From DATNPX01 sp036702975 (GTDB taxonomy: Bacteria > Cyanobacteriota > Vampirovibrionia > Obscuribacterales > Obscuribacteraceae), in assembly GCA_036702975.1 (NCBI GenBank), contig DATNPX010000015.1, positions 122,781-186,780 on the forward strand: a DNA stretch of 64,000 nucleotides, in the 5' to 3' direction. The position numbers were made by a program, and so were the translations under genes. How positions within the stretch are numbered: position 1 is the stretch's first letter; the number at the start of each line of letters is the position of its first letter. Positions 28,192-36,446 of this stretch are shown here, piece by piece. Under the pieces are notes generated by a model that did not search any database, was not told where the DNA came from, and saw only the letters and a list, made by a program, of their open reading frames with translations.

Positions 28192-28583
28192 AATCTGAGC
28201 CCTTTCAAAGGCGACATCAAATCTTCTAGATCTAAGTCGTCATCGTCCTTACGAATCTTCGGCTGTTCTAGCATACGCTTTGGGCGAATCAACCAGCATA
28301 GAGTTTTTTCAGCATCCTCAGTCAACTGAGTGTTGATCTGCTTCACGTCCCAATTCTTTTCTAAATTACTGCGCACGATGGAGAGTGTGATGCGCCCTGA
28401 AGTCGTGCTCAACAAGCTTTTAGACGGTTCATAACGCACAGGGAAGCTAGTCGCCGTGTCGAGTTTGGTTCTAATTGCATTCTCAAGCTGTAAAGGGTCG
28501 TCCTCCGAGCTCTTTACCTGCTGTTGCTGAGCAGGAATAGCTCGAGTCGCTGCAGGAACCTGCGAATTATCAGCTTCACTCAT
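28188..28583 (-). CDS. Conserved hypothetical protein, 131 residues
   Basis: Unrecognised. Residues 1-30 are disordered (Gln/Ser/Pro). Residues 32-100 look like a compact alpha/beta fold (LENAIRTKLDTATSFPVRYE, then GRITLSIVRSNLEKNWDVKQ). The tail is acidic (KDDDDLDLEDLMSP). There is no signal peptide. The ribosome site before ATG 28583 is poor. Its final bases overlap the end of the SRPBCC gene on the other strand by 4 bases, so the two transcripts must run into each other. Confidence 0.6.
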   Translation of the reverse strand: MSEADNSQVPAATRAIPAQQQQVKSSEDDPLQLENAIRTKLDTATSFPVRYEPSKSLLSTTSGRITLSIVRSNLEKNWDVKQINTQLTEDAEKTLCWLIRPKRMLEQPKIRKDDDDLDLEDLMSPLKGLRF

Positions 28584-28640
28584 CCATTCAAGACCAATGG
28601 CAAATCTTTATCATAGCCGACAAATTGTATCATCGGCAAA

Positions 28641-28829
28641 TCAATTCATCAGGAACTTATAGTACATGAGCCTTGCCCAACCAAGATGCGCGCACGCACC
28701 GCAGACGGTATCACCAAACGTCTCAAAAAAAGTGCGATTATCTATAATCAAAGATGGCGCTCGCCCCGAAGAACTGCAGAAAATAGAGCCAGAGATCTCC
28801 CCGGCGATGGTTAGTTTGACCTCTGGCAT
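28641..28829 (-). CDS. Possible small Cys-containing protein
   Basis: 62 codons with no recognisable family. It has three cysteines, two of them in VCGACAHLG, and a short hydrophobic stretch, but no strong ribosome site before ATG 28829. It lies in a run of small minus-strand genes. I include it with low confidence: the frame could be chance. Confidence 0.3.
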   Translation of the reverse strand: MPEVKLTIAGEISGSIFCSSSGRAPSLIIDNRTFFETFGDTVCGACAHLGWARLMYYKFLMN

Positions 28830-28861
28830 CTAAGCTTTCTGAATCCACAATTTATGTCTAT

Positions 28862-29008
28862 CTATACCGCGCTACGACCCGTCAGCAAATCATAGACGAA
28901 GATAATTCCGGCAATAAGGAGGAGGGCATGAATAAAACCGCCACCTACATGCATCAGAAGACCAATTAGCCAAAGCGCTACCAATAAAGAAATAATCGAG
29001 TACAACAT
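28862..29008 (-). CDS. Lmo0937-type small membrane protein
   Basis: 48 residues from ATG 29008, which has AGGAGC 7 bases upstream; a longer reading from 29047 adds 13 unlikely residues. Two membrane helices (MLYSIISLLVALWLIGLLM and FIHALLLIAGIIFVYDLL) flank the conserved VGGGFIH turn, and the C-terminus is LTGR. Length and pattern match the widespread lmo0937 family of stress-associated small membrane proteins. Biochemical function unknown. Confidence 0.8.
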   Translation of the reverse strand: MLYSIISLLVALWLIGLLMHVGGGFIHALLLIAGIIFVYDLLTGRSAV

Positions 29009-29116
29009 GATGCCGCTCCTTCGAAACAACCAAAGATTCCATGCCAATCATGACGAAACTAGCACTGCCGATAGTTCCCAGAGCTGCACTGAATGAGTAA
29101 CTCTACTCGCTTTGCT

Positions 29117-29353
29117 TCAGGAGTTAACCTTAGCCATCAGCACATTGTTGTAGAAATCTTCCAGATGTCCGGAAATTTCAACGGTGGCCCCATTACTAAA
29201 TGTGATCAAGATGGAGGGTTCAGGCTTCGAATTGTTGTAGTCCCTTACTTTTACCACCGTCTGGGCGAAAGCAATCTTGTCCACATCTATAATCATGACG
29301 GGACCTTGCTTGTTGTTAGAAAAGGTGTGTACCGCCTTCCACTGATTTGCCAT
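29117..29353 (-). CDS. Small beta-rich hypothetical protein
   Basis: 78 residues; ATG 29353 follows GGAGAT at about 6-base spacing. It is predicted as two beta hairpins (GPVMIIDVDKIAFAQTVVKV and SILITFSNGATVEISG) and a C-terminal helix. The ITFSNGATVEISG stretch loosely recalls small FlbD/SwrD-like proteins, but the match is too weak to name. Soluble, no signal peptide. Confidence 0.6.
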   Translation of the reverse strand: MANQWKAVHTFSNNKQGPVMIIDVDKIAFAQTVVKVRDYNNSKPEPSILITFSNGATVEISGHLEDFYNNVLMAKVNS

Positions 29354-29600
29354 TAAAAATCTCCAGATTCATCTTCCGCCCCGCATCTGAGCGCCCATCG
29401 CCTATAATCCCGCATTTGTGAACGCTAAAACACTTAATAGGTGTCAGCCCTGTTCAGTCTGCCTACGAGCCGTGGTTCACATGCTGACGGATCGGGGAAG
29501 TTATGCGGTACTTTCACGTGATTTTCATGCGTTTAATGTTTTTATTTATGTGTGCACTACGTGAAACACGAGTTTGTGTCGGCGGGAGAACAGGGGATAA

Positions 29601-30263
29601 ATGTCACGCAATCTCGAATCCAGCCAACATATGCACCGAGAAGTGCCGCATGGTCACGACAATACCAATCATCAGGCGAATCGCGAAGCCGCCCATCACC
29701 TGACTGGAGAACACGGGGTTGACCACAAGAATCTATCCAAGCTACCTACCAACCAGACTGCTGAAAATGCTACGCCCAAGCTGGAGTTGCACGATTCCAG
29801 TCAAGAAGCGGCGGCATCTAAACAACCGACCCGCGGAATGGATGCTCCCCAGAAGCCCGAAGCTGCTAAACCTGTTGAATCGCCTAAGCCTGTTGCCGAT
29901 ACCAAGCCTGCGGATGCAACCAAATCAGCTGAACCTACTGCGGCTCAAAAATTTGTTGCCGACGAAATGGTTTCAGATTTGAAGAGCAAAAATATGGAGG
30001 GACAACTGTCAAAGAGAACCTCAGACGATATTCAAGCTCTCGGTGCTGAAGCTGTCGAGAAAGGTGGCGCAGCCGGACTCAAGCAGTTTAATGAATCCAT
30101 GAGCAAGGCGTTTGACAAAGCTCAAACGGATGCCGGAGTTCCTCCAGCCTGGCAGAAGAAATACGAAGCAGGTACCGACACAGGGAAGTGGCAAGATTAT
30201 AGTCTGAGCAGAGGCAATATCAAAGACACTGCCGGTTTTAGCCACAAAGAGATACCACAATAA
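29601..30263 (+). CDS. His-rich, low-complexity hypothetical protein
   Basis: 220 residues; ATG 29601 follows AGGGGAT. Residues 1-45 are rich in His (about ten, as in HMHREVPHGH) and could bind metal. Residues 60-115 are a Pro/Ala/Lys/Thr linker with repeated KP units. Residues 115-220 are a helical domain (FVADEMVSDLKSKNMEGQLS, then ALGAEAVEKGGAAGLKQFNE) of no known family. There is no signal peptide. The layout of a disordered N-terminus and a small C-terminal domain resembles the neighbour at 30347-31414, which it faces. Confidence 0.6.
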   Translation: MSRNLESSQHMHREVPHGHDNTNHQANREAAHHLTGEHGVDHKNLSKLPTNQTAENATPKLELHDSSQEAAASKQPTRGMDAPQKPEAAKPVESPKPVADTKPADATKSAEPTAAQKFVADEMVSDLKSKNMEGQLSKRTSDDIQALGAEAVEKGGAAGLKQFNESMSKAFDKAQTDAGVPPAWQKKYEAGTDTGKWQDYSLSRGNIKDTAGFSHKEIPQ

Positions 30264-30346
30264 TCGCCGGCTCCGGCGCAGACGAAAGAAACAATCAATT
30301 CTTCACAAGGTCTTAAGCGCTTCCACTAGTTCTGACTAGTTAGCCT

Positions 30347-31414
30347 CTACTTAATGTCCCATATTCTCGAAGTGCCGCTGACAGTTTCAGTCAGGAATTG
30401 TTTCGAGCCTCTCTCGTACAATATTTTGGTGCCTACGCTCCTACCGTCGGTCATGACTCCTTCAATCCAACCGCCGCCGATATCGGTAAATTTGAAATAC
30501 CCTTCCACACCGCCATTTTTCAAGATTTCACCGACACGCGGAAGAACTTCTCCAAGTTTCGTCGTGACGCCTGGTTCGATTGATCCTTGAACAGCCGTCT
30601 TTCCTTCGATAAAATGCTGCTGGCGGGTGTAATCATCCGCTTTTCCTAACGGGTTGGATGTGGCACGAGGTATCTCACCTCCGTCCATGCCGGTCATTGC
30701 GGACTTAAAAATTCCAGAGTCTACCGGCTTAGAAATCGCAGCAGCAGCGGCATCGACTCGAACCGCACCACTAGCAGTAGCATATGCCGGTTCAAAGCTA
30801 AGTGGTGGCAGAATATCTTCTAACCCTTTAATTGCCGCTCCAGCTAAAGTTCTGACCGACTCACTGGCGAGGCCGCCGATAGCGCCAAGCGCTAACGGGG
30901 CGGAGGCTCTGCCAGCATCGTCCAAAGTCTTTAATGCAGCACTTTGGGTGGCATCATCACCTTTACCGCTCAATACCGTACGTGCGGCATCAGCCAGATG
31001 CGTAATACCATCTTTAGCCTCACTGATCGCTTCGGTCAGATGGCCAGGAATTGCGCTAACCCCTTCAGTAGCTGCAATTTTGACAGCTTCGTAGGCTCCG
31101 TAGGCAACTAACGACCCAGCGGCTACCGCACCTAACCCAATCCCAAGTTCAGCTGTCACAACCGCGGCACCAAGACCTAACCCAACTTCAGCCAACGCAG
31201 TACCGGGATGCTCGACCACCTCTTCTGCTATGCCTGACCCAACAGCCGCCACCACTTTTCCAACGCCCTTAGTCGCCGACCAAGCAGCTTGAGCGGCATC
31301 GGCCAACCATGAATGCGAGCGGCTGTCTGCTGCGTGATTGGTCGAATCGACTTTTGATTCGACAGCAGGTGCTTTGCTTTCGACTTTATTTGGATTTGTA
31401 GCTGCGTCTGACAC
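30347..31414 (-). CDS. Gly/Ala-rich hydrophobic protein with C-terminal beta domain
   Basis: 355 residues; GTG start with GAGGG 8 bases upstream. Residues 1-40 are polar. Residues 45-120 are Gly/Ala-rich hydrophobic helices (GLGLGAAVVTAELGIGLGAV), like the membrane-insertion-like segments of the giant protein at 9567-19127. Residues 255-355 form a compact C-terminal domain ending in short strands (GYFKFTDIGGGWIEGVMTDG). The arrangement resembles secreted effectors with a translocation segment and a small C-terminal domain, but no toxin motif is visible. No immunity-like gene is obvious; 29601-30263 faces it. Confidence 0.6.
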   Translation of the reverse strand: MSDAATNPNKVESKAPAVESKVDSTNHAADSRSHSWLADAAQAAWSATKGVGKVVAAVGSGIAEEVVEHPGTALAEVGLGLGAAVVTAELGIGLGAVAAGSLVAYGAYEAVKIAATEGVSAIPGHLTEAISEAKDGITHLADAARTVLSGKGDDATQSAALKTLDDAGRASAPLALGAIGGLASESVRTLAGAAIKGLEDILPPLSFEPAYATASGAVRVDAAAAAISKPVDSGIFKSAMTGMDGGEIPRATSNPLGKADDYTRQQHFIEGKTAVQGSIEPGVTTKLGEVLPRVGEILKNGGVEGYFKFTDIGGGWIEGVMTDGRSVGTKILYERGSKQFLTETVSGTSRIWDIK

Positions 31415-31707
31415 TTGCTTGGCCCTCGAAATACTAAAAAATTAGTCGCCGGTTTCTCATCGTGAATGTGTATATCCGCTGCAGACTTTTTTCCGACATC
31501 GAAAAGTCAAGCAAAAACAGCAATAAACAGAGAATGGCTTTAATAACTGCATTCGACCGCAGGAAGATTCTTATACGCACGTCTATCTGCAAAAAAGTTT
31601 CACGTCTTTTTCACAGACGTTTTGGTATCAGTTATCGTGGAGAGCTAGTAACTTTTCACACGATGGACAAGAGTACCAAGACATCATATCGAGTACCATC
31701 CTTTTGA
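31415..31707. other. Intergenic region
   Basis: 293 bases between two minus-strand genes. A plus-strand frame of 81 codons is present but Arg/Lys/Ser-biased with no ribosome site, and I do not believe it. No hairpin or promoter stands out. Confidence 0.3.
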
Positions 31708-33030
31708 CTATGACAGCATGTCGAGCAAGCGATCCAATATTCGCTCGCCGTCCTGTCGCAAGCCATCATGCTCATATTCGTTTGTAATCCAAACTTTGCA
31801 CCCGCGAATCGCCTCTGCCGTTTGCTCAGAAAAAACTTTGTCGACATACATATCGTTGTAATAGATAGCGGCGGCTACTGGCACTGAATTTTGACAAAGA
31901 ACGTCTCTGTCATAAAGCCGAGGCCATGACTCGAAGTTTGCTAGTGACTCTGCAACCTCCTTCAGCGGCTTCAGCTGCGCGTAGTCATCGAACAGCCACG
32001 GATAGATCATCTCACCCGTAAAAAACTGAACGTCATTGTTCGATTTAAATTCATCGAATTCATCGAGCACTTTCGACGCCGACCAAAGCGAAGCCTTTCC
32101 TTGACAGTAAATTGACTCGTGCAAAAGAGCATATATAGGATTGGTTCCAAACCCAGACATGCGTTCCACTTGCGTCAAAAACGTCTGCGAGAGCTGCTTT
32201 CCACTTCCCTTCCTCGACGAGACAAAAGCCTCTTCAAGCAAATAGTGAATCGTGTTCATCGAATGTCCGGACAGATTGAAGCCGAATAACAATCCTAGTT
32301 GCAAAAAGCGACGAGGCGTAAGCACTTCACCGGTCGGCAACAAAGTCTTATTCTCACGAAGGTGCTCGACTATCTTCGACACTTTAACCCTATCTTCCGG
32401 ATAGCGCTCATAAAAGAGTTTGTTTTTCGCAGCAAGCTGGCGATAAGTGGCGCGGTACACCTCATCGGGACTGTCTACCAGTGGTGGCAGTCCGCCTGTT
32501 ATAACCACGCTCTGCAGTCCAGCCGGTGAATGAGACAGATAAGTAGTCGCGCAGAATCCACCATAGCTTTGACCAAGCAAAGTCCATCGTTGACCTGCAG
32601 CAATTCGCTCACGAATGAATTCGGCATCGCGCACTATATTATCTGCGCGAAAATGCTTAAGGTATTCAAATTGCACATGCGCGTTCTCAAATTCCGAAAG
32701 AGTCTGAGCAGTAACGGGCGCACTCAGTCCTGTACCGCGCTGGTCTAAAAGAAGCACTCGGTAGTCTGTGAGCGCACGCTTCAGCCATCCGTCATTCGAC
32801 TCCGGTCGCGGCGACTGAAATCCAGGACCGCCTTGCAAGAATAAAAGCCAGGGGAGATCGCTTCGATGAGCATTCTCTTTCGAGCGAACCTCACGAGCAA
32901 AAATCGAGAGCTTCTCGCCACCTGGATTGCTGTAGTCCAGCGGCACCTCGAATATGTGAGAGATGCAAACCAGTCCAGGCAACTTCTGCAAATTTACCGG
33001 TATCGAATTTGGTGCTTCAGTTTTAGCCAC
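31708..33030 (-). CDS. Alpha/beta hydrolase, proline iminopeptidase-like (S33)
   Basis: 440 residues, the length of tricorn-interacting/prolyl aminopeptidase-type S33 peptidases. It shows LQGGPGFQSPRP (oxyanion HGGPG-like motif with Gln for His), LLLDQRGTGLS, the nucleophile elbow GQSYGGFCATTYL, and a C-terminal Asp/His region (YNDMYVDKVF, then EYEHDGLRQDG). It probably removes N-terminal proline or other residues from peptides in the cytoplasm; no signal peptide. GTG 33030 has no obvious ribosome site. It lies 53 bases after 33084-33431 on the same strand. Confidence 0.85.
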   Translation of the reverse strand: MAKTEAPNSIPVNLQKLPGLVCISHIFEVPLDYSNPGGEKLSIFAREVRSKENAHRSDLPWLLFLQGGPGFQSPRPESNDGWLKRALTDYRVLLLDQRGTGLSAPVTAQTLSEFENAHVQFEYLKHFRADNIVRDAEFIRERIAAGQRWTLLGQSYGGFCATTYLSHSPAGLQSVVITGGLPPLVDSPDEVYRATYRQLAAKNKLFYERYPEDRVKVSKIVEHLRENKTLLPTGEVLTPRRFLQLGLLFGFNLSGHSMNTIHYLLEEAFVSSRKGSGKQLSQTFLTQVERMSGFGTNPIYALLHESIYCQGKASLWSASKVLDEFDEFKSNNDVQFFTGEMIYPWLFDDYAQLKPLKEVAESLANFESWPRLYDRDVLCQNSVPVAAAIYYNDMYVDKVFSEQTAEAIRGCKVWITNEYEHDGLRQDGERILDRLLDMLS

Positions 33031-33083
33031 AAAATAAAGCCGCTGGAGTTATGGAGGTTATGCCAAGAACACCGTTAGCCGGA

Positions 33084-33431
33084 TTAACCAGGACCACCCG
33101 CGCCGATTTTGATAGCACCATCGATCTCAACATCGACAATCGATTTGCCGCCTTCCTTGCGAATCGCCTTCAACTTACCCATGGCAACTTCGCCCCAACG
33201 TTCCGATGTCGGCGTCATCGACTCGCCTTTCTGCATGATTTTGAGATTGGGGTCTTTGTCGTTTTTCTTTTCGACACTGCCGTCTATTTCAACAGAGATC
33301 ACGGTAACGCCCATTTTACGCTTCACTTTGGCGTGCAGTGTGCCAGCGCCTATCGGCGTCCAAATCTGATTGAGAGTGTTCGTTCCTTCGCCCCACTCGC
33401 ACAATTGCACGTCCTTGCCCAGCCGTATCAT
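33084..33431 (-). CDS. Hypothetical beta-rich protein with two related halves
   Basis: 115 residues from ATG 33431, preceded by GAGGG at 6-base spacing; a start at 33458 is possible but lacks such a site. Two similar strands occur, VTVISVEIDGSVEKK and KSIVDVEIDGAIKIG, about 50 residues apart, hinting at an internal duplication. There is no signal peptide or known motif. It sits between the S33 hydrolase and the NDUFA9-like gene, all on the minus strand. Confidence 0.6.
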   Translation of the reverse strand: MIRLGKDVQLCEWGEGTNTLNQIWTPIGAGTLHAKVKRKMGVTVISVEIDGSVEKKNDKDPNLKIMQKGESMTPTSERWGEVAMGKLKAIRKEGGKSIVDVEIDGAIKIGAGGPG

Positions 33432-33515
33432 CCGCGTCCCTCTACCGTAACCCAACAACTACTCGAACAACAAAGTATAGCCAAGATCGCCTGGGCGATC
33501 GAGAGGATTGGCGGT

Positions 33516-34421
33516 TCAAATCCTTGGCAGTATTTTAGAAAGCCTGTCTTCAAGACTGACGAATTGAATGCCCGGGTGGTGTTCCAGCGCGTTTTCCACT
33601 GCCACTGAGTCAGTAGTCAGCAACGGTAACAATTCAACTATTTTGTTACTTGGGCCGCCTATCTTGGTCATTGTTTTGATGAAAAATTCCAGCGCTCCCT
33701 GCGGCACTGGCACAGCCGGCCCGGCAATTTTCAGCTCGGCGCGCAAAAGCTCCATGAGGTCAGCCATCGCGTAAATCTTTGGTCCGCCAAGCTCGAGGAC
33801 TTTGCCAACAGAAGAGCGGTCGTAAATGCAATCGATCATTAATTGCGCCACGTCGTCGGCATATACCGGCTGCACTTCATTAACACCACTGCCGGGAATC
33901 GGCATGAAGAACGGACATTTGAGCAGCGGTTTCAACCAATCAATCAAAGTGCATTTATCAGAAAACAAGAAGGACGGTTTCAAAATCGTCCAATAAAGGT
34001 TCGTCTTCTTGATTAGTTGTTCGGCCTCCCACTTGGTGCGCAGATATTCGCTTAGACTGTACTCAGAAGCACCTAGGCAGCTCACATGTACAATTCGCTG
34101 CACGCCAAATTCTTTGGCATTGCTGATTATCTCTCTAACTGTATCCAGATGGACTGCTTCAAAGGTGTTGTTGCCCGTCTCGTGGAAGGTGCCGACAAGA
34201 TTGATTACGGTTTGACAACCTTGCATCGCCGAACGCAGTTTATCAGTGTCATTGACGTCAGCGAGCACAATCTCCACACCTCGACGTCTGAGGTCTGATA
34301 CCGATGCATTCTTCCAGTTGCTAGAACCGCGCGTGAACGCACGTACTTCCAGCTTTCGCTCAAGCAATCCTCGTAGAACAGGACCACCAAGTAATCCTGT
34401 CGTTCCAAGCAAGAGAATCAT
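33516..34421 (-). CDS. NDUFA9-like NAD(P)-binding SDR protein
   Basis: 301 residues. An atypical extended short-chain dehydrogenase fold: N-terminal nucleotide loop GTTGLLGGPVLRGLL, acidic strand end VLADVNDTDKLRSAMQG, TVINLVGTFHE, RIVHVSCLGAS, and WTILKPSFLFSD. The features fit the NmrA/complex I NDUFA9 family, which in bacteria and plastids often works as a quinone- or complex I-associated or chaperone-like reductase. The catalytic Tyr-x3-Lys is altered (EYLRTKWEAE), usual for this group. It begins 4 bases after the stop of 34426-36165, so the two are co-transcribed. Confidence 0.87.
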   Translation of the reverse strand: MILLLGTTGLLGGPVLRGLLERKLEVRAFTRGSSNWKNASVSDLRRRGVEIVLADVNDTDKLRSAMQGCQTVINLVGTFHETGNNTFEAVHLDTVREIISNAKEFGVQRIVHVSCLGASEYSLSEYLRTKWEAEQLIKKTNLYWTILKPSFLFSDKCTLIDWLKPLLKCPFFMPIPGSGVNEVQPVYADDVAQLMIDCIYDRSSVGKVLELGGPKIYAMADLMELLRAELKIAGPAVPVPQGALEFFIKTMTKIGGPSNKIVELLPLLTTDSVAVENALEHHPGIQFVSLEDRLSKILPRI

Positions 34422-34425
34422 TGAA

Positions 34426-36165
34426 TTAAGGCCACATTCCGCCCAAACCGCCCATCCTCATTCCTCCCATCCCACCCGTACCAATGCCGAAGGAAGGACC
34501 GCCAAAGCCGCGGTTAATAGAACCATACGGAGAGAATCCGTTGTTGAAGCCGCCATAACCATATGGTGCACCATATCCGCCACCATAGTTATTGTACATG
34601 GGTGCGCGGCGTCCAACGACCTGCCCAGTAGTGGGATTTATCAAGTTGCCCGTATTAGGATCGTAGAGCATGCCAGAGCTCGGGTCAGTCATCAGAGCAC
34701 CGCCGGACATCGGGTATCCACCAGTATATCCGTAGGCATTTCCACCCGACAACATATTACCGATTGAGTTGATGATCTTGCCCAAACCGCCGCCACCGCT
34801 TTTCTGTTGCGGTGTCTGAGTAGACATAGATGTTGAAGACATGCTGGACATGCCACCACTTTGCATGGAGTTCATGATATCGTCGAGATCATCAGAACGG
34901 TCGGCATGTGCCACCTTCCTGCTGGAAGCAGCGTTTGATATTGGGATTTTGGAAACCAAGTTAGCGACACGCTCTGGCAAGGCTTTGTCCGTCAACGTTT
35001 TATCGTTCGGAAACACGGTTGCTTCAAGGCGGTTGACCCGAACTGGCAAAGGATCGCGTGCATACGTCTTTTGGAAAATCTCAGTCTCGAGTGCAGTCAC
35101 CTGATCTTTCAAGCCCATACCGGAGTCTGCACTGACACTACCGCCACCGCCTCGGCGCGGGGGCGACACTGGATAAGAAGACCCGCCACCGCCCATTCCG
35201 TAAGAGCCAGAAGCACCAGAACTGCCCAGATAGGCCGAGGTTCCGACACCGCCTCCGCCAAATCCATAGCTTCCACTGCTACCACTACCCGTGGTGCCAA
35301 ATGCTTTTTGGAAATCTTCTTGCAAATCACGTCCGCTAAAGGAACGGGCATCTTCACGCGGATATCCGCTGCTTGAAATCGGTCCACGTGAGGCAGTCCG
35401 CGGAGGGGGGCTGACCGCCATGTCATCATCGTCATCCCAATCAGAGCCTTTCGGTGCAATACGGGCGACGTCTATGCCTGTAGATTGCTTAAGTGCGTCA
35501 ACACGATCGCTAAGGTCGACGCTGTTACTGGTGGCTTTACCAAACTTCTTCTGCTCTAGACGAGCCAAACGTTTTTCAACTGATTCCCCTACATAGTCAC
35601 GACCGAAGACTTTTTGTTCGATAGCTGTTACAGCTGGATATTTTTCGTCGGTCTTAACGGGCGGCTCGTCATTGTCCGCAGTTTCAGCCGGCGGACTATA
35701 GGGCTTTTTGCCACCAGTCCTCGAATCGCTGGCAGTGTCGCTTGTGCTATCACCGCCACCACTAGCAGTACTAGAGCCGGAACTAGTAGGAATGCCTCCT
35801 GATTGAGCTGTATCGGTGCTCGAATCTTTTCCCACTGGTACGGCTTCCACAAGTTTGCTCAAACGGTCACTGTCACTGCCTGTTTTAGCCTCACCGAAGA
35901 CCATTTTCTCAAGTCGTTCCAGACGAGTCGGTTCGGAGTCTTTCGGATAAGTGTGTTGGAAGAATTTGTTCTCGAGCCTGACCAGGTCGCTGTCTGTGTC
36001 AGCAAAACAAGGGGAAAAGAGACCGGTCGCACCAGATGCTACAAATACCCCTAGGCATAGACTTAATGACAGTCGACGACAAGCAGAAGCTGGACGAATC
36101 GAGCCAGCCGCCCTGCCGCGAATGAGAGAAACCGTCCTACTTATATTGGAAGCGAGCCGACGCAT
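34426..36165 (-). CDS. Exported Gly/Ser-rich protein with three RLERLE-type repeats
   Basis: 579 residues. An Arg-rich start and hydrophobic core (LSLSLCLGVFVASGATGLFS) ending in FAD form a signal peptide of about 55 residues. Three copies of a roughly 50-residue unit follow: LENKFFQHTYPKDSEPTRLE, IEQKVFGRDYVGESVEKRLA and LETEIFQKTYARDPLPVRVN, each leading into RLE(x)3(V/K)F. Between and after them are Ser/Gly-rich linkers. The last 150 residues are Gly/Tyr/Met/Pro-rich (for example YGGGYGAPYGYGGF), like adhesive or cell-surface tails. There is no catalytic motif. It is probably a surface or matrix protein. It is the leading gene of the pair with the NDUFA9-like gene. Confidence 0.72.
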   Translation of the reverse strand: MRRLASNISRTVSLIRGRAAGSIRPASACRRLSLSLCLGVFVASGATGLFSPCFADTDSDLVRLENKFFQHTYPKDSEPTRLERLEKMVFGEAKTGSDSDRLSKLVEAVPVGKDSSTDTAQSGGIPTSSGSSTASGGGDSTSDTASDSRTGGKKPYSPPAETADNDEPPVKTDEKYPAVTAIEQKVFGRDYVGESVEKRLARLEQKKFGKATSNSVDLSDRVDALKQSTGIDVARIAPKGSDWDDDDDMAVSPPPRTASRGPISSSGYPREDARSFSGRDLQEDFQKAFGTTGSGSSGSYGFGGGGVGTSAYLGSSGASGSYGMGGGGSSYPVSPPRRGGGGSVSADSGMGLKDQVTALETEIFQKTYARDPLPVRVNRLEATVFPNDKTLTDKALPERVANLVSKIPISNAASSRKVAHADRSDDLDDIMNSMQSGGMSSMSSTSMSTQTPQQKSGGGGLGKIINSIGNMLSGGNAYGYTGGYPMSGGALMTDPSSGMLYDPNTGNLINPTTGQVVGRRAPMYNNYGGGYGAPYGYGGFNNGFSPYGSINRGFGGPSFGIGTGGMGGMRMGGLGGMWP

Positions 36166-36220
36166 CTCTTAAACCTGAAGCGAGAACACGATTGCGCGTG
36201 TAAAAGTCATCTTACCATGG

Positions 36221-36351
36221 GTTCCCAAGGCGTAAATCCATCAAACCTGGGGCTTTCACCCCCCTTCTCAGCAACTGAAACGAGGGGAACTTTAGGGAGA
36301 CTCCTGCTAGCGATAGACGACCCCTCCTCAACTGTGTTCCACTTGGGAACC
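36221..36351 (+). ncRNA. Candidate structured RNA leader of hutH
   Basis: GGTTCCCAAG at 36221-36230 is perfectly inverted at 36342-36351. Within the 131 bases are GGGG/CCCC around a CTTTCA loop, TCAG-CAA-CTGA, an outer GAGGGG/CCCCTC pair and CTA-GCGA-TAG with a GNRA-type loop. It would fold as a closed multibranch RNA just upstream of hutH. I recognise no known riboswitch core. A small inverted-repeat mobile element is the other reading, though I see no flanking target duplication. Confidence 0.45.
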
Positions 36352-36446
36352 GGTTGGATTATCGCATTCAAATGTACTTATCTTTGCAAAAGTCGCAAAA
36401 CAAAGGTGGAAGTCTGTTAGCCTGCTTAAAGCTGCAGGTTAATAAA

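Noticed and set aside
31462..31707. 81-codon plus-strand frame
   Set aside because: Arg/Lys/Ser-biased composition, no ribosome site, no neighbours; likely chance.
33475..33530. Short tRNA-like stretch with GGTTCAAATCC
   Set aside because: Only about 50 bases, the T arm does not pair properly, and part of it is the end of the NDUFA9-like gene; GATCGC/GCGATC here is a plain palindrome.
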